64,000 nucleotides of DNA from contig NZ_BAAAYO010000001.1 of assembly GCF_039536325.1 (NCBI RefSeq), forward strand, positions 682,001-746,000, in the 5' to 3' direction. The position numbers and the translations under genes are program-made. Of this stretch, positions 46,781-55,611 are shown piece by piece; positions within the stretch are counted from its first letter, which is position 1, and every line of letters begins with the position of its first letter. Origin of the DNA: Paenibacillus_AB hodogayensis. Lineage in GTDB: Bacteria > Bacillota > Bacilli > Paenibacillales > NBRC-103111. The notes under the pieces are model-generated. The model saw only the letters and a list, made by a program, of their open reading frames with translations, had not been told where the DNA came from and searched no databases.

Positions 46781-48149
46781 TCAAGTATGTCTTCACCCGA
46801 TTCTGGATCAGTTTGCTTACTTCTTCCGCGGACTTTTGCCCGCTCGTGAAGCTTTTGAACTCCTCCATCGCCATCATCAACACTTTCATATCGCTGGATC
46901 TCCGGACATCCGCTTCCGTGATCATCTTCTTTACGTCCTCGATCCGTTTTTTCACCGTTTCGCCGTCCGGCAGCATGTTTATCGGTGTCGCCGCACTCAC
47001 TCCTCCGTTCCTCGGCGTTTGCTCATTCAGCGTTCCGTTCTTGAATTTCTCCAAAGCTTCATTGAATTTCTGATCGACAGCGCCCTTATTCATCGGAAAT
47101 CCCATAAGATTCGGCGAAACTTGCATGTCGGAGGAAAGCAAAAACTTGATAAATGCCCATGCTTCCTGTTGCACGTCGGATTTGCTGTTTATCCCCAAAC
47201 TGTAATTGAACTTAAACGGTACACCGCTCTTTTTACCGCTCGCGCTCGGCTTCTGGTAATAATCCATGTTCGAAGGCATCTTCAACGCCTCTTCGGGGCT
47301 ATAGATGCCCGCCAATTGAAACGCCGTTTTGCTGCTCGCATTGGACGCAAACCCCGAAAGCCCTTCATTGAGCATGCCCTCGTCATACATCAGCTTGATT
47401 TCCTTCATCATGTTGCGGAACAAGTCCGAGTCGAAGCCCGGCTTGCCCTGCCCGACGAGCTGGCTGTAATTATCCTCGATATAATCCCATAGCAGCTCCG
47501 TGGGAGACAGGTTGCCGAATCCATCATACCCTTGCTGCTTCAATTTCTTGGCGATTTCCTTAAACTCCATCCAGCTCCATGATTTATTTTTGTCTACGGG
47601 AACATTCGCCTTCTTCAAAAGCTCGGTGTCTCCCCGAACAAGATCGAGCGAATAGGAAAGCGGCATGACGTACAGGCCGTCCCCGTCTTGGGATGCTTTC
47701 AGAATATTGGCGTACAACGTGTTTCGGTCGAACGAGCTGTCTTTGGCCATCAGGTCGTACAAGTTCACCAGCAGTTTTTTGGCGACGAATTTATCCTGGG
47801 GCATTTCGTTCATGAGAATAATATCGGCCCCTTTGCCGGAAATGACCTGCGTCGTCACCGATTGAACATACTTTTCAACATCCGCCAGCGAGAGGGCCTC
47901 CATGCTCATGCTGCCTTCTGCGGCTGGCTTCGCCGCCTTGTATTCTTTCACTTCGATATGAACGTCCGGATGACTTTCCTCGAATTTCTGCACAGCGGAA
48001 TCCAAGAAACGATCTTTCGTCATAACCGATACGACGACGGTTTTCTTACCGCTCTTCGCCTCGCCTTTGGAATCCCCTCCGTTGTTGCCGGAACAGGCGG
48101 ATAACAACAGAACGGCGGACAGTGTCGCGTATAACCCTACTTTTTTCAT
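46773..48149 (-). CDS. Extracellular solute-binding lipoprotein (SBP family 1)
   Basis: 458 residues from the ATG at 48149 (AGAGG nine bases upstream). The lipobox is LLLSAC near 20, followed by a binding fold (VQKFEESHPDVHIEVKEYKA; ADIILMNEMPQDKFV; WSWMEFKEIAKKLKQQGYDG). It is in one operon with two sugar permeases and an HlyD-type adaptor. The ligand is unknown; a sugar is expected from the fold, but the odd partners leave room for another signal molecule. Confidence 0.92.
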   Translation of the reverse strand: MKKVGLYATLSAVLLLSACSGNNGGDSKGEAKSGKKTVVVSVMTKDRFLDSAVQKFEESHPDVHIEVKEYKAAKPAAEGSMSMEALSLADVEKYVQSVTTQVISGKGADIILMNEMPQDKFVAKKLLVNLYDLMAKDSSFDRNTLYANILKASQDGDGLYVMPLSYSLDLVRGDTELLKKANVPVDKNKSWSWMEFKEIAKKLKQQGYDGFGNLSPTELLWDYIEDNYSQLVGQGKPGFDSDLFRNMMKEIKLMYDEGMLNEGLSGFASNASSKTAFQLAGIYSPEEALKMPSNMDYYQKPSASGKKSGVPFKFNYSLGINSKSDVQQEAWAFIKFLLSSDMQVSPNLMGFPMNKGAVDQKFNEALEKFKNGTLNEQTPRNGGVSAATPINMLPDGETVKKRIEDVKKMITEADVRRSSDMKVLMMAMEEFKSFTSGQKSAEEVSKLIQNRVKTYLNE

Positions 48150-48162
48150 ATGAATCATCCTC

Positions 48163-49305
48163 TCAATTTAATCGGACCCGATTGCCTTCCTGCAGCGGTG
48201 CGCTCGACTCCGTCACGATTTCTTCTCCCAGGTAAACGCCTCCGAGCACGACGATCTCCTCGTCGGTCCCTTTCCCCGTCTTCACGTAAGCCTTCTGGAC
48301 CGTGTACGTATTGCCGAGCGAGCTTCGGTTTTCGCGAATGACGAACACGTAGCTTCCGGATCCGTCTTTTTTGATCCACTTTTTGTTGATGACGATCCCC
48401 TGCTCCTTGAGCGGCTTCTCCAAATTAACACTGGCTGACTCACCTCCCTGCAGGCCTTCGCCCGACACGTATACGACGATCGTTTTTTGACCCTTGGCGC
48501 CTCCGTCCGGATTGCCGCTATCCGCGTCCGGTTTGTTTGCCCCTCCGCCGCCGCTTCCCGAAGAAGCGTCCTTGATTTCGGCGACTGTTCCTTCGATCTG
48601 CCGCGGCTCATCCCCGTTTACGGTAACAGGCACTTTTTCGTCCTTTCGCATCAAATCGGCAAAATCTTTACTCACCGTAAAGGTGAATTGGAACCCCTCG
48701 CCTACTTCCACCAGCGTCAACGCCGGCTGCCCCTGGGGAACGTTCATGCCTTCCTTGGCTTGAACATTCAACACTTTGCCGTCCGCAGGCGCCAGCAACG
48801 TGCCTTTTCGCGCCAGATCATTGCGCATGGTTTCGATTCTCCGCATCGCGATGTCCCGATCCAGTTGATCCAATTCCAAGCTGCGCTTCGCTTTGCGGAT
48901 CATCTCCTCGTCTCCTGCCCGCTGGGCGTCCACGAACTGTTCTTGCAGCAGCTCCCTATTCAAATTCTTTTTCTTCAGCTCGTCTTCCGCATCGAGAAGC
49001 TGCCGCTGCGCCTCCGTTTCGTCGAACGTAACGAGAACCTGCCCTTTCTTGACTTGTTCGTCATTGCGGACATGCACCTTCACCACCTTCCAGCCGCTAT
49101 CGCTGTTTAACTCGGTTTGCCGCCGCGGCGCGATCAGACCGCTGCCTTCGATTCGATAGGTCAACGTTTTTTTCGCGGGCTTCTCTGTCGTCACTTTGGG
49201 CAGCAATACGGTTTGAAGCGTTTGGCTGAACAAGGTGAATCCGGCCAATACGAGGAGAAACACGACCAAAGCAATGCCGGCAATCCGTTGTTTCTGTAGT
49301 ACCAT
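48163..49305 (-). CDS. HlyD/RND-type membrane fusion (adaptor) protein in a sugar-importer operon
   Basis: 380 residues; AAAGGAG before the ATG. One N-terminal membrane helix (about 9-30). Biotinyl-lipoyl halves flank a helical hairpin: SGWKVVKVHVRNDEQVKKGQ near 75, coiled coil about 100-165 (DAEDELKKKNLNRELLQEQF), and the second half APADGKVLNVQAKEGMNVPQ. A beta-barrel domain and a Gly/Asn-rich insert (about 255-275) follow. In Bacillota such proteins (YknX-like) work with MacB-type exporters, but none is here. It lies between the permease and binding-protein genes, which suggests it joins or modulates this importer-like complex. Confidence 0.92.
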   Translation of the reverse strand: MVLQKQRIAGIALVVFLLVLAGFTLFSQTLQTVLLPKVTTEKPAKKTLTYRIEGSGLIAPRRQTELNSDSGWKVVKVHVRNDEQVKKGQVLVTFDETEAQRQLLDAEDELKKKNLNRELLQEQFVDAQRAGDEEMIRKAKRSLELDQLDRDIAMRRIETMRNDLARKGTLLAPADGKVLNVQAKEGMNVPQGQPALTLVEVGEGFQFTFTVSKDFADLMRKDEKVPVTVNGDEPRQIEGTVAEIKDASSGSGGGGANKPDADSGNPDGGAKGQKTIVVYVSGEGLQGGESASVNLEKPLKEQGIVINKKWIKKDGSGSYVFVIRENRSSLGNTYTVQKAYVKTGKGTDEEIVVLGGVYLGEEIVTESSAPLQEGNRVRLN

Positions 49306-49324
49306 GCTGCCAATCTCCTTTCGC

Positions 49325-50182
49325 TCAGCCTTTCACGCCGGAAAGCTGGATTCCTTCGATAAAATACCGTTCGGCGCTTAAGAACAGGAGCACCATCGGC
49401 ATCATATACACAACCGAGACGGCAAACGAGACGCCGAACTCTTCTTTCTGGAGGCGGGACAGAAAGACCGAGAGCGGCTGCATCGCGGCATCCTGCAAAA
49501 AAATAAGCGGCTGTTCGACCATGTTCCAATAGTCGACGAACAGAAGCACGATGAGTGCGGCTATGCCCGGCTTCACCATCGGCAACGCGATCGTTAAAAA
49601 GATGCGCAAGTATCCAGCCCCGTCCATTTTGGCCGCTTCAATGTAAGCCGAGTGGATGTGGAGCATGAATTGCCGAAGCAGAAACACGCCGAAGGCTCCG
49701 AACACGCCGGGCAATACGATGGAGCTGGGATGATTCAGAAGACCCAACCGATCCGCCATCAAGTAGTTGGGGACGAGCGTCACCTGGAACGGCATCAGCA
49801 TCGTCATCAAGTAGAGGAGGAACAATCCTTCCCTGCCCGGAAAATGCAGCTTTCCGAACGCGAATGCGGCGAGCGTTGCCACCAACGCTTGTCCGATGAT
49901 GATCGGAATCACCATCGATACGGAATTCCAGAACAAGTATAGAAACTTCGGCGTCGCGATCAATACTTTGTGGTATTGCTGGAACGACACCCAGTCGGGA
50001 ATCCATTTGAGATTGACCAACACGCTCGTATCGGTTTTGCCCAGCATACTGTAATTCGCCATAATTTCTCGCTCCGTCATAAAGGAACTGACGACGGTCA
50101 AGACGACGGGCATCAGCAGCAGGACGGCGATGGCGATCAGCAGCAGCGAGCGCAACAGCGGTGTAACCCATATCTTTATCAC
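49325..50182 (-). CDS. ABC sugar permease (MalG-like)
   Basis: 285 residues from a GTG at 50182, eight bases after AGAGGTG; a GTG three codons earlier is the alternative. Six membrane segments. EAA loop near 187 (YIEAAKMDGAGYLRIFLTIA). Ends LSGVKG. Pairs with the permease encoded just upstream; no ATPase gene is present. Confidence 0.92.
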   Translation of the reverse strand: MIKIWVTPLLRSLLLIAIAVLLLMPVVLTVVSSFMTEREIMANYSMLGKTDTSVLVNLKWIPDWVSFQQYHKVLIATPKFLYLFWNSVSMVIPIIIGQALVATLAAFAFGKLHFPGREGLFLLYLMTMLMPFQVTLVPNYLMADRLGLLNHPSSIVLPGVFGAFGVFLLRQFMLHIHSAYIEAAKMDGAGYLRIFLTIALPMVKPGIAALIVLLFVDYWNMVEQPLIFLQDAAMQPLSVFLSRLQKEEFGVSFAVSVVYMMPMVLLFLSAERYFIEGIQLSGVKG

Positions 50183-50204
50183 GTCATCCACCTCTTTCTT
50201 GCGC

Positions 50205-51071
50205 TTACTCCATATAAGAGCGGAAAATCCGCTCCGTGCGGAACAGCACGAACACGAGCGCCATAATGCAAAGCGCCATCAACACCGCCGCGGACGACAC
50301 TTTCTGGATATCGAGGGACAGGAACATATTGTTCATATAGTGCTGCATCATATAAATGCGGTCGTGCGGGTAAGCGCCGGCGACAAGATACGTCTCGCGG
50401 AACACCTTGAACGAATTCAGCACGGACATGAGCACAACCAGAAACGTCGTCGGCGTCAAATACGTAAGCGTAATGCCGAACAGCTTGCGAACGGGACCTG
50501 CCCCTTCCAGACCGGCGATTTCATAGTAATGATCCGGAATGTTCTGCAAGCCGGCCAGGAACAAAATGACGTTGTAGCCGATGTTCTTCCATACATACAC
50601 CAGCACGATCACAAAGCCTGCCCAGTCGGATTTCATCCAGTCTTGGCGGTCAAAGCCGAAATGCTCCAGAACGGCGTTTAATGCACCATTCCAATCGAAC
50701 AAAATTTGCCAAACCAGTACGATCGAAGCGACCGGTACAACAAGCGGCAGTACATAAGCCGTGCGGAGCCAGTTTCGGAAAAAGATCCGCTGATTCAAGA
50801 GCAGCGCCAGCAAGAGCGAAACGACGACGAGGATCGGCACGCTGATCGCGGTGAACCAGAACGTGTTGGACGCCGCTTTCTGAAACGAGGAACTGAGCAG
50901 CAGTTCCTTGTAGTTGGACAACGTGAATCCTCCTCGGAGTCGATCCTGGAATGAGTTCAGGACGCTCTGGCCGAACGGGATGAGATAGAAGACGGAAAAT
51001 CCGGCCAGGCTCGGAGCCAGAAAACCGAGGGCAGCCAGAAGCTCTTTGCGGGACAGACGATGCCATTTCAA
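50205..51071 (-). CDS. ABC sugar permease (MalF-like)
   Basis: 288 residues from a TTG at 51071 with GGAGGG six bases upstream; the frame is open for 59 more codons but that part is not permease-like and would overlap the divergent promoter. Six membrane segments. EAA loop near 195 (YYEIAGLEGAGPVRKLFGIT; the usual Ala-Ala is Ile-Ala). First gene of the five-gene operon. The 175-base region before it is shared with the divergent response-regulator gene. Confidence 0.9.
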   Translation of the reverse strand: MKWHRLSRKELLAALGFLAPSLAGFSVFYLIPFGQSVLNSFQDRLRGGFTLSNYKELLLSSSFQKAASNTFWFTAISVPILVVVSLLLALLLNQRIFFRNWLRTAYVLPLVVPVASIVLVWQILFDWNGALNAVLEHFGFDRQDWMKSDWAGFVIVLVYVWKNIGYNVILFLAGLQNIPDHYYEIAGLEGAGPVRKLFGITLTYLTPTTFLVVLMSVLNSFKVFRETYLVAGAYPHDRIYMMQHYMNNMFLSLDIQKVSSAAVLMALCIMALVFVLFRTERIFRSYME

Positions 51072-51246
51072 GAAGAACCCTCCATTCGGGAGCCGGTAAA
51101 CGATTTGCGGAAACGGCTTTACGTCGATTAGTGTACAAATAAATACGGGGAGTAAATATGAAAGCAATGTGGAAAAAGTGTGGAATCGGACCTTGGCCGT
51201 ATCTTTTATGGTAAGATGTTTTCGAAAACGTTTGGGAGGTTGCCGC

Positions 51247-51960
51247 ATGAAGTCCTATCAAATCGCCGTAGTCGACGACGATGCCCAGATCCGGGAAATC
51301 GTGGAGGCTTATTTGCATAAAGAGGGATACCATACGATTACATTATCGACGGCGGAAGCCGCGTTAGAGCTGTGGAAGAACGATCCGCCGGACATGTGGA
51401 TTCTTGATATTATGCTTCCGGGAATGAGCGGCTTCGAGTTATGCCGACACATCCGCAAAGAGGCGGAAGTGCCGATCATCATGATCTCGGCACGCGACGA
51501 AGAAGTCGATCGCATTCTCGGGATCGAGCTCGGCGGCGACGATTACTTGACCAAGCCGTTCTCTCCAAGGGAATTGGTCGCGCGCGTGAACCGCTTGTTC
51601 CACCGGGTCAGCTCGACTCGACAAGCTCTGGAGAATCCCGCCTCTTCGCATCCCGAGTATGCGACGATTGAGATTGGCGAGCTGCGGCTCGTCCTGGAAG
51701 AACGGCGCGTGTTCTGGCATGCGGAGGAAGTCGAAATTACGCTGAAGGAATTTAAATTGCTGCAGACGTTGACCGAGCAGCCGAATCGGGCGTTTACGCG
51801 AGATGAACTGCTTACGTTGATTTGGGGAGACAACTATTACGGCAGCGACCGGGCGATCGACGATCTGGTGAAGCGGCTGCGCCGAAAAATAAAAGAGCTT
51901 CCGGTCGATACCGTATGGGGACACGGCTATCGGCTGCGAATGGAAAGGACGGGGCAATAA
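51247..51960 (+). CDS. OmpR-family response regulator
   Basis: 237 residues from the ATG at 51247 (GGGAGG seven bases upstream). Receiver domain about 1-120 with DDD near residue 10, phospho-acceptor Asp in WILDIMLPGMSG, and Lys in YLTKPFSPREL. Winged-helix output about 140-235 (LKEFKLLQTLTEQPNRAFTR; DDLVKRLRRKI). It is divergent from the permease/adaptor/sigma operon and co-transcribed with the kinase. It probably controls that operon. Confidence 0.93.
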   Translation: MKSYQIAVVDDDAQIREIVEAYLHKEGYHTITLSTAEAALELWKNDPPDMWILDIMLPGMSGFELCRHIRKEAEVPIIMISARDEEVDRILGIELGGDDYLTKPFSPRELVARVNRLFHRVSSTRQALENPASSHPEYATIEIGELRLVLEERRVFWHAEEVEITLKEFKLLQTLTEQPNRAFTRDELLTLIWGDNYYGSDRAIDDLVKRLRRKIKELPVDTVWGHGYRLRMERTGQ

Positions 51961-51961
51961 A

Positions 51962-53446
51962 ATGAGAATGATTTATCGGCTTCATCTTTCATTTGCGCTG
52001 CTGCTGCTATGTATTATGGCGATTACCGCAGTTCTGATTTATCCGCTGCTGCTGCAAAATTTGGTGGACAACCAGCGGGCAGAACTGCGGAATCAGGCCA
52101 GTATGCTGATGAATTTATCTCCGGTCATGCCGTTATTGGAAGAAACGGATACGCAGCAACAAGTGCAAGGAACGGCAGCGCAAAGACCGTTGCAAAATAC
52201 GGATACGCTGATGCCGGTGCAAGCAACCGTGCAAGCGCCGAACTTGCTGAGACTGGCGCAGCCAACAGACTCGCAAAGACAGGTGCCGGCATTGAGTTCA
52301 ACTGCAATTACGAATGCGGTACTGGTTGCGCCCGGGGATAAAGTGGTCTACAGTACCCTGTCTGGCGAAGCGACGTCACAGCTGATGGAATTATCGAATT
52401 TGGACATCCCCGGCTCAAAAGGATTTTGGCAAGGCCAAGACGATCAGTATATCGTCGAAACGTTAACGACAACCCAAGGCATCGAATCGAGCATGCAGGC
52501 CGTCAAGGCCGTGATGGCAACCCCGCTAAGCAAAATTAAGGAGATGCAGCTCGCCTTGTTTAAACGGTTGCTGCTCATCCTGTCCATTGGCGGGATTGTC
52601 GCTTTCCTGCTGAGCATGCTCATCACGAGAAGACTCGTCAAACCGCTAGGGGAGCTAAGGAAGGAATTGAACAAGGTGGAGATGCGCCGTTTCTCCGATG
52701 TTCGGCTGATTGAAACGGGAGGCGAAATCGGAGTCGTCGCGAAGGCCGTTTACGATCTCGCCGGCGAATTGGAGAAATACCAGCACACGCAAAAGCAGTT
52801 TTTCCAAAACGCCTCGCACGAGTTGAAGACGCCGCTGATGTCCATCCAGGGATACGCCGAGGGCATCAAGGACGGTATTTTTACGGGGGATCACGCCAAT
52901 AAAGGTCTAAATGCCATCGTCAAGGAATGCGAACGTTTGAAAAAAATCGTGACGGAAATGGTTCTTCTCTCCAAGCTGGAAAGCGAAGAAGGCATATTCC
53001 ATATGGACAGCGTCCCGGTACGGGAATTAATTGCGGAGACGTTGGAGCGCATCAACCCATTGCTCGTCAAGAACGGCTTGCAGGTGGAGATAACCGGACC
53101 CGACAACGGCGAAGAGCTGTTGATCTATGCGGACCGCGAGAAACTGCTGCAAGCGCTCATCAACATTTTGGGCAACGCGGCTCGATATGCCAAGGAAACG
53201 ATTCGCATCCAAACCTCTGCAGACGCGAAAGGAATCGATATCGGAATCTCCGATGACGGCGAAGGGATTCCCGAACCGCTATTGTCCCAGCTTTTCCAAC
53301 GGTTTGCGAAAGGAAAGAACGGAGAGACAGGTCTCGGCCTCGCCATTTCCCGCGCCATCGTCGAGCGCTGCCGTGGCCGTATTTCGGCCCATAACGAGCC
53401 GGGCGGCGGAGCGGCGTTCATTTTGCGGTTCCCGCCCCTTTTCTAG
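51962..53446 (+). CDS. Sensor histidine kinase with low-complexity extracellular domain
   Basis: 494 residues, starting one base after the regulator's stop. Membrane helices about 6-28 and 201-222. The extracellular part (about 30-200) contains a Gln/Thr/Ala-rich stretch (TQQQVQGTAAQRPLQNTDTL and similar) that looks like an expanded repeat. HAMP about 223-275. HisKA has SHELKTPLMSIQGYAEG. The ATP-binding domain has NILGNAARYAKE, SDDGEGIPEP and GLGLAIS. Partner of the OmpR-type regulator; signal unknown. Confidence 0.92.
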   Translation: MRMIYRLHLSFALLLLCIMAITAVLIYPLLLQNLVDNQRAELRNQASMLMNLSPVMPLLEETDTQQQVQGTAAQRPLQNTDTLMPVQATVQAPNLLRLAQPTDSQRQVPALSSTAITNAVLVAPGDKVVYSTLSGEATSQLMELSNLDIPGSKGFWQGQDDQYIVETLTTTQGIESSMQAVKAVMATPLSKIKEMQLALFKRLLLILSIGGIVAFLLSMLITRRLVKPLGELRKELNKVEMRRFSDVRLIETGGEIGVVAKAVYDLAGELEKYQHTQKQFFQNASHELKTPLMSIQGYAEGIKDGIFTGDHANKGLNAIVKECERLKKIVTEMVLLSKLESEEGIFHMDSVPVRELIAETLERINPLLVKNGLQVEITGPDNGEELLIYADREKLLQALINILGNAARYAKETIRIQTSADAKGIDIGISDDGEGIPEPLLSQLFQRFAKGKNGETGLGLAISRAIVERCRGRISAHNEPGGGAAFILRFPPLF

Positions 53447-53524
53447 CCAAAGTCATGAAAGGCGCGCCGGCCGTGACGCAGCCGGCTTCGCCTCCCTCGC
53501 CCGGGCGAACCGGGCCTCCTTGAT

Positions 53525-54655
53525 CTACACGTAGTTCAGCCCGCCGGCATACGGCAGTGGCACGGGGAGCTGGCTGCGCATCGCGCCGCGCGCTTCCAGC
53601 GCAGCAGGCAGCGACGGTATGGGATCGAACAGCAGCGAAACAAGCGATTCGGAATCAAGCTCGAACGTCCGGCCGTCCTCGGCCGTTAGCGCATAGCGGT
53701 GATCCTCCAGCGTGCGGATGCGCGGCAAATCGTCCGCGGCGCTCGTATGCCAATACGGCGCCAGCAACGCGAACAGCCGCTCCGCGTCAGCGATGTGGAC
53801 CGTGCCGGTATTGCGGCCCGCAGCGGACGGAACGGGCGATAGCGCCTCCGACAGCTCCTGCTCGTGCCAGGCAACCGGTACGTCGAGCTGCGGCAAACCG
53901 TACGAAGCGACGGTATGGCCGAACAACGCGGCCAAAGCGTTGGTATCGCCCGCCCATTCGACGGCGAACGGCGTTCGCTTGCTGCCGCGTTCGTCCGGCA
54001 TCGCGACAACGGCGAACGCGACCACGCGGCCACCTTTCGTCGCGACGAGCGTGCGATGGCGCAGCTTGAGGCAGCTGGCGTACGCCTCGCTTGCGATCAG
54101 CTCTGCCAGTTCGCGGACGCTTTGCTCGTAGGCGACACGGCGTGCCGCAGCAAGCGCATGCACATGAAGCCAGTCCGTCGGCGACAGCTCGCGAACAACG
54201 ATGCCGGCGCCGGCTTGAAGCAGCTGTTCCCCATGAGACGGTCCGATCGCATACCGGTCGACCGCGCCGAACGGGTGGCACTGATTGCGCGTGTATAGCG
54301 AACGGTTGCCGGAAACGTAAACAAGCGCGCCGCCGGAGTCGCGGACATGCTCTTTGACCGCTTGCAGCATGTCGCCGGCGTATCCATGGCCGCGAAAATC
54401 CGGCAGCGTAAACACCGAGCCGATCGAAAACATCGGCACCCGGGCAGACCCGATGCGCAGTACAGCGGGGACGAGCCCCATGAATGAAACGAGCTTGCCG
54501 TCTTCATAAGCGCCGAACGATTGCGACAAAGCCGCCGAAAAAACGGCGGGAAAAGCTGCCCCCATCGAAATTTGCTCCGCATCGCGGAAGACGGCGTCGG
54601 ACCCGCGGATCGCATCCGCCATGTCCTCCGCCGCCACCAATCGAATTTCAGCCAT
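53525..54655 (-). CDS. Eis-like GNAT N-acetyltransferase
   Basis: 376 residues, ATG after GGAGGAG. The N-terminal GNAT domain (about 1-140) has SVFTLPDFRGHGYAGDMLQA, the acetyl-CoA loop RGHGYA, and the catalytic-region segment NQCHPFGAVDRYAI. A second, degenerate GNAT-like part follows, then a C-terminal SCP2-like segment (YALTAEDGRTFELDSESLVS LLFD in parts). This is the architecture of Eis proteins, which acetylate amines such as aminoglycosides. The coding sequence is more GC-rich than its neighbours. Substrate unknown. Confidence 0.85.
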   Translation of the reverse strand: MAEIRLVAAEDMADAIRGSDAVFRDAEQISMGAAFPAVFSAALSQSFGAYEDGKLVSFMGLVPAVLRIGSARVPMFSIGSVFTLPDFRGHGYAGDMLQAVKEHVRDSGGALVYVSGNRSLYTRNQCHPFGAVDRYAIGPSHGEQLLQAGAGIVVRELSPTDWLHVHALAAARRVAYEQSVRELAELIASEAYASCLKLRHRTLVATKGGRVVAFAVVAMPDERGSKRTPFAVEWAGDTNALAALFGHTVASYGLPQLDVPVAWHEQELSEALSPVPSAAGRNTGTVHIADAERLFALLAPYWHTSAADDLPRIRTLEDHRYALTAEDGRTFELDSESLVSLLFDPIPSLPAALEARGAMRSQLPVPLPYAGGLNYV

Positions 54656-54831
54656 TGCCCGATCTCCTCCAAATGTTATCTACCTGATATGGACTGCCAG
54701 TGCCGGCCAGGACGAATCGCCGGCGCCGGATACGTTTATTTTATCTTTGCCCTTACGTTTTGCCAACTCCTGCGCTTGGACAATGAAGCCTAACTGCCGG
54801 CCCTTGGCTGTAGCGGACCGGCGACATCCGT

Positions 54832-55611
54832 TCAAGGCAGCAGCTTCATCGATTTGATAAGCGGATGACCGCTCGCCTCCTCCTGTTCTACGCATGCGTC
54901 TACCCGAAATACATCCCTCAGCATCTCGGCGCGGATCACCTCGTTCGGCTGACCATGCGCATAGACGTCGCCTTGTTTCATAACCGTAATGCGATCGGAG
55001 TACGCTGCGGCATGATTCAAATCGTGCAGTACCATAATAACCGTCATCTTTTGCACGCGGTTCAAATGGACGACGAGCTCCATAATTTCGAGTTGATGAC
55101 AGATGTCCAGATACGTTGTCGGCTCATCCAGCATCAATACTTTCGGCTGCTGGGCTACGGCCATTGCGATTCGGGCCCGCTGGCGTTCCCCGCCCGACAG
55201 CTCGAGTACGCTTCTTTGTGCGAATGTTTCCATCCCGGTAAGATGAAGCGCCCAATCCACGATCCGCCTATCGTGATCGTCAAGCCGCTGCATAAATCCT
55301 TTATGCGGAAAACGCCCATATGACACCAGATCATACACGCTGATATCCGTCGAGCGTTCCTGCGATTGCGCCAGCATGGACAGCTGCCGTGCAAACGGCT
55401 TCATTCCCCACTCTTTTGCATCCTTTCCATCCACATAGACAACGCCGCTTTCTCCCTGCAGCTGGCGGGAGAGCACTTTTAACAATGTGCTTTTCCCGCA
55501 GCCGTTCGGACCAAGAATGCTGTGAACAAGGCCCGCCTCAAATTCGATATTGACATGGTCCATGACCGTATTTCCGCGATATTTGACAACCAGACGTTCC
55601 CCGCGAATCAC
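54832..55611 (-). CDS. ABC transporter ATPase for ferric siderophores (FecE-like)
   Basis: 259 residues. Walker A GPNGCGKST near 34, Q-loop at LAQSQERS, signature LSGGERQRA near 138, Walker B VLMLDEPTTYLD, switch His in MVLHDLNHAA. It energises the FecCD-type permease, whose gene overlaps its start by four bases. The only ATPase of this type in the window; it may also serve the orphan siderophore-binding lipoproteins at 15.3 and 28.9 kb (inference). Confidence 0.94.
   Translation of the reverse strand: MIRGERLVVKYRGNTVMDHVNIEFEAGLVHSILGPNGCGKSTLLKVLSRQLQGESGVVYVDGKDAKEWGMKPFARQLSMLAQSQERSTDISVYDLVSYGRFPHKGFMQRLDDHDRRIVDWALHLTGMETFAQRSVLELSGGERQRARIAMAVAQQPKVLMLDEPTTYLDICHQLEIMELVVHLNRVQKMTVIMVLHDLNHAAAYSDRITVMKQGDVYAHGQPNEVIRAEMLRDVFRVDACVEQEEASGHPLIKSMKLLP

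Noticed and set aside
54680..54895. Minus-strand frame between the acetyltransferase and the siderophore ATPase
   Set aside because: It overlaps the end of the ATPase gene, lacks a ribosome-binding site, and shows no recognisable motif.
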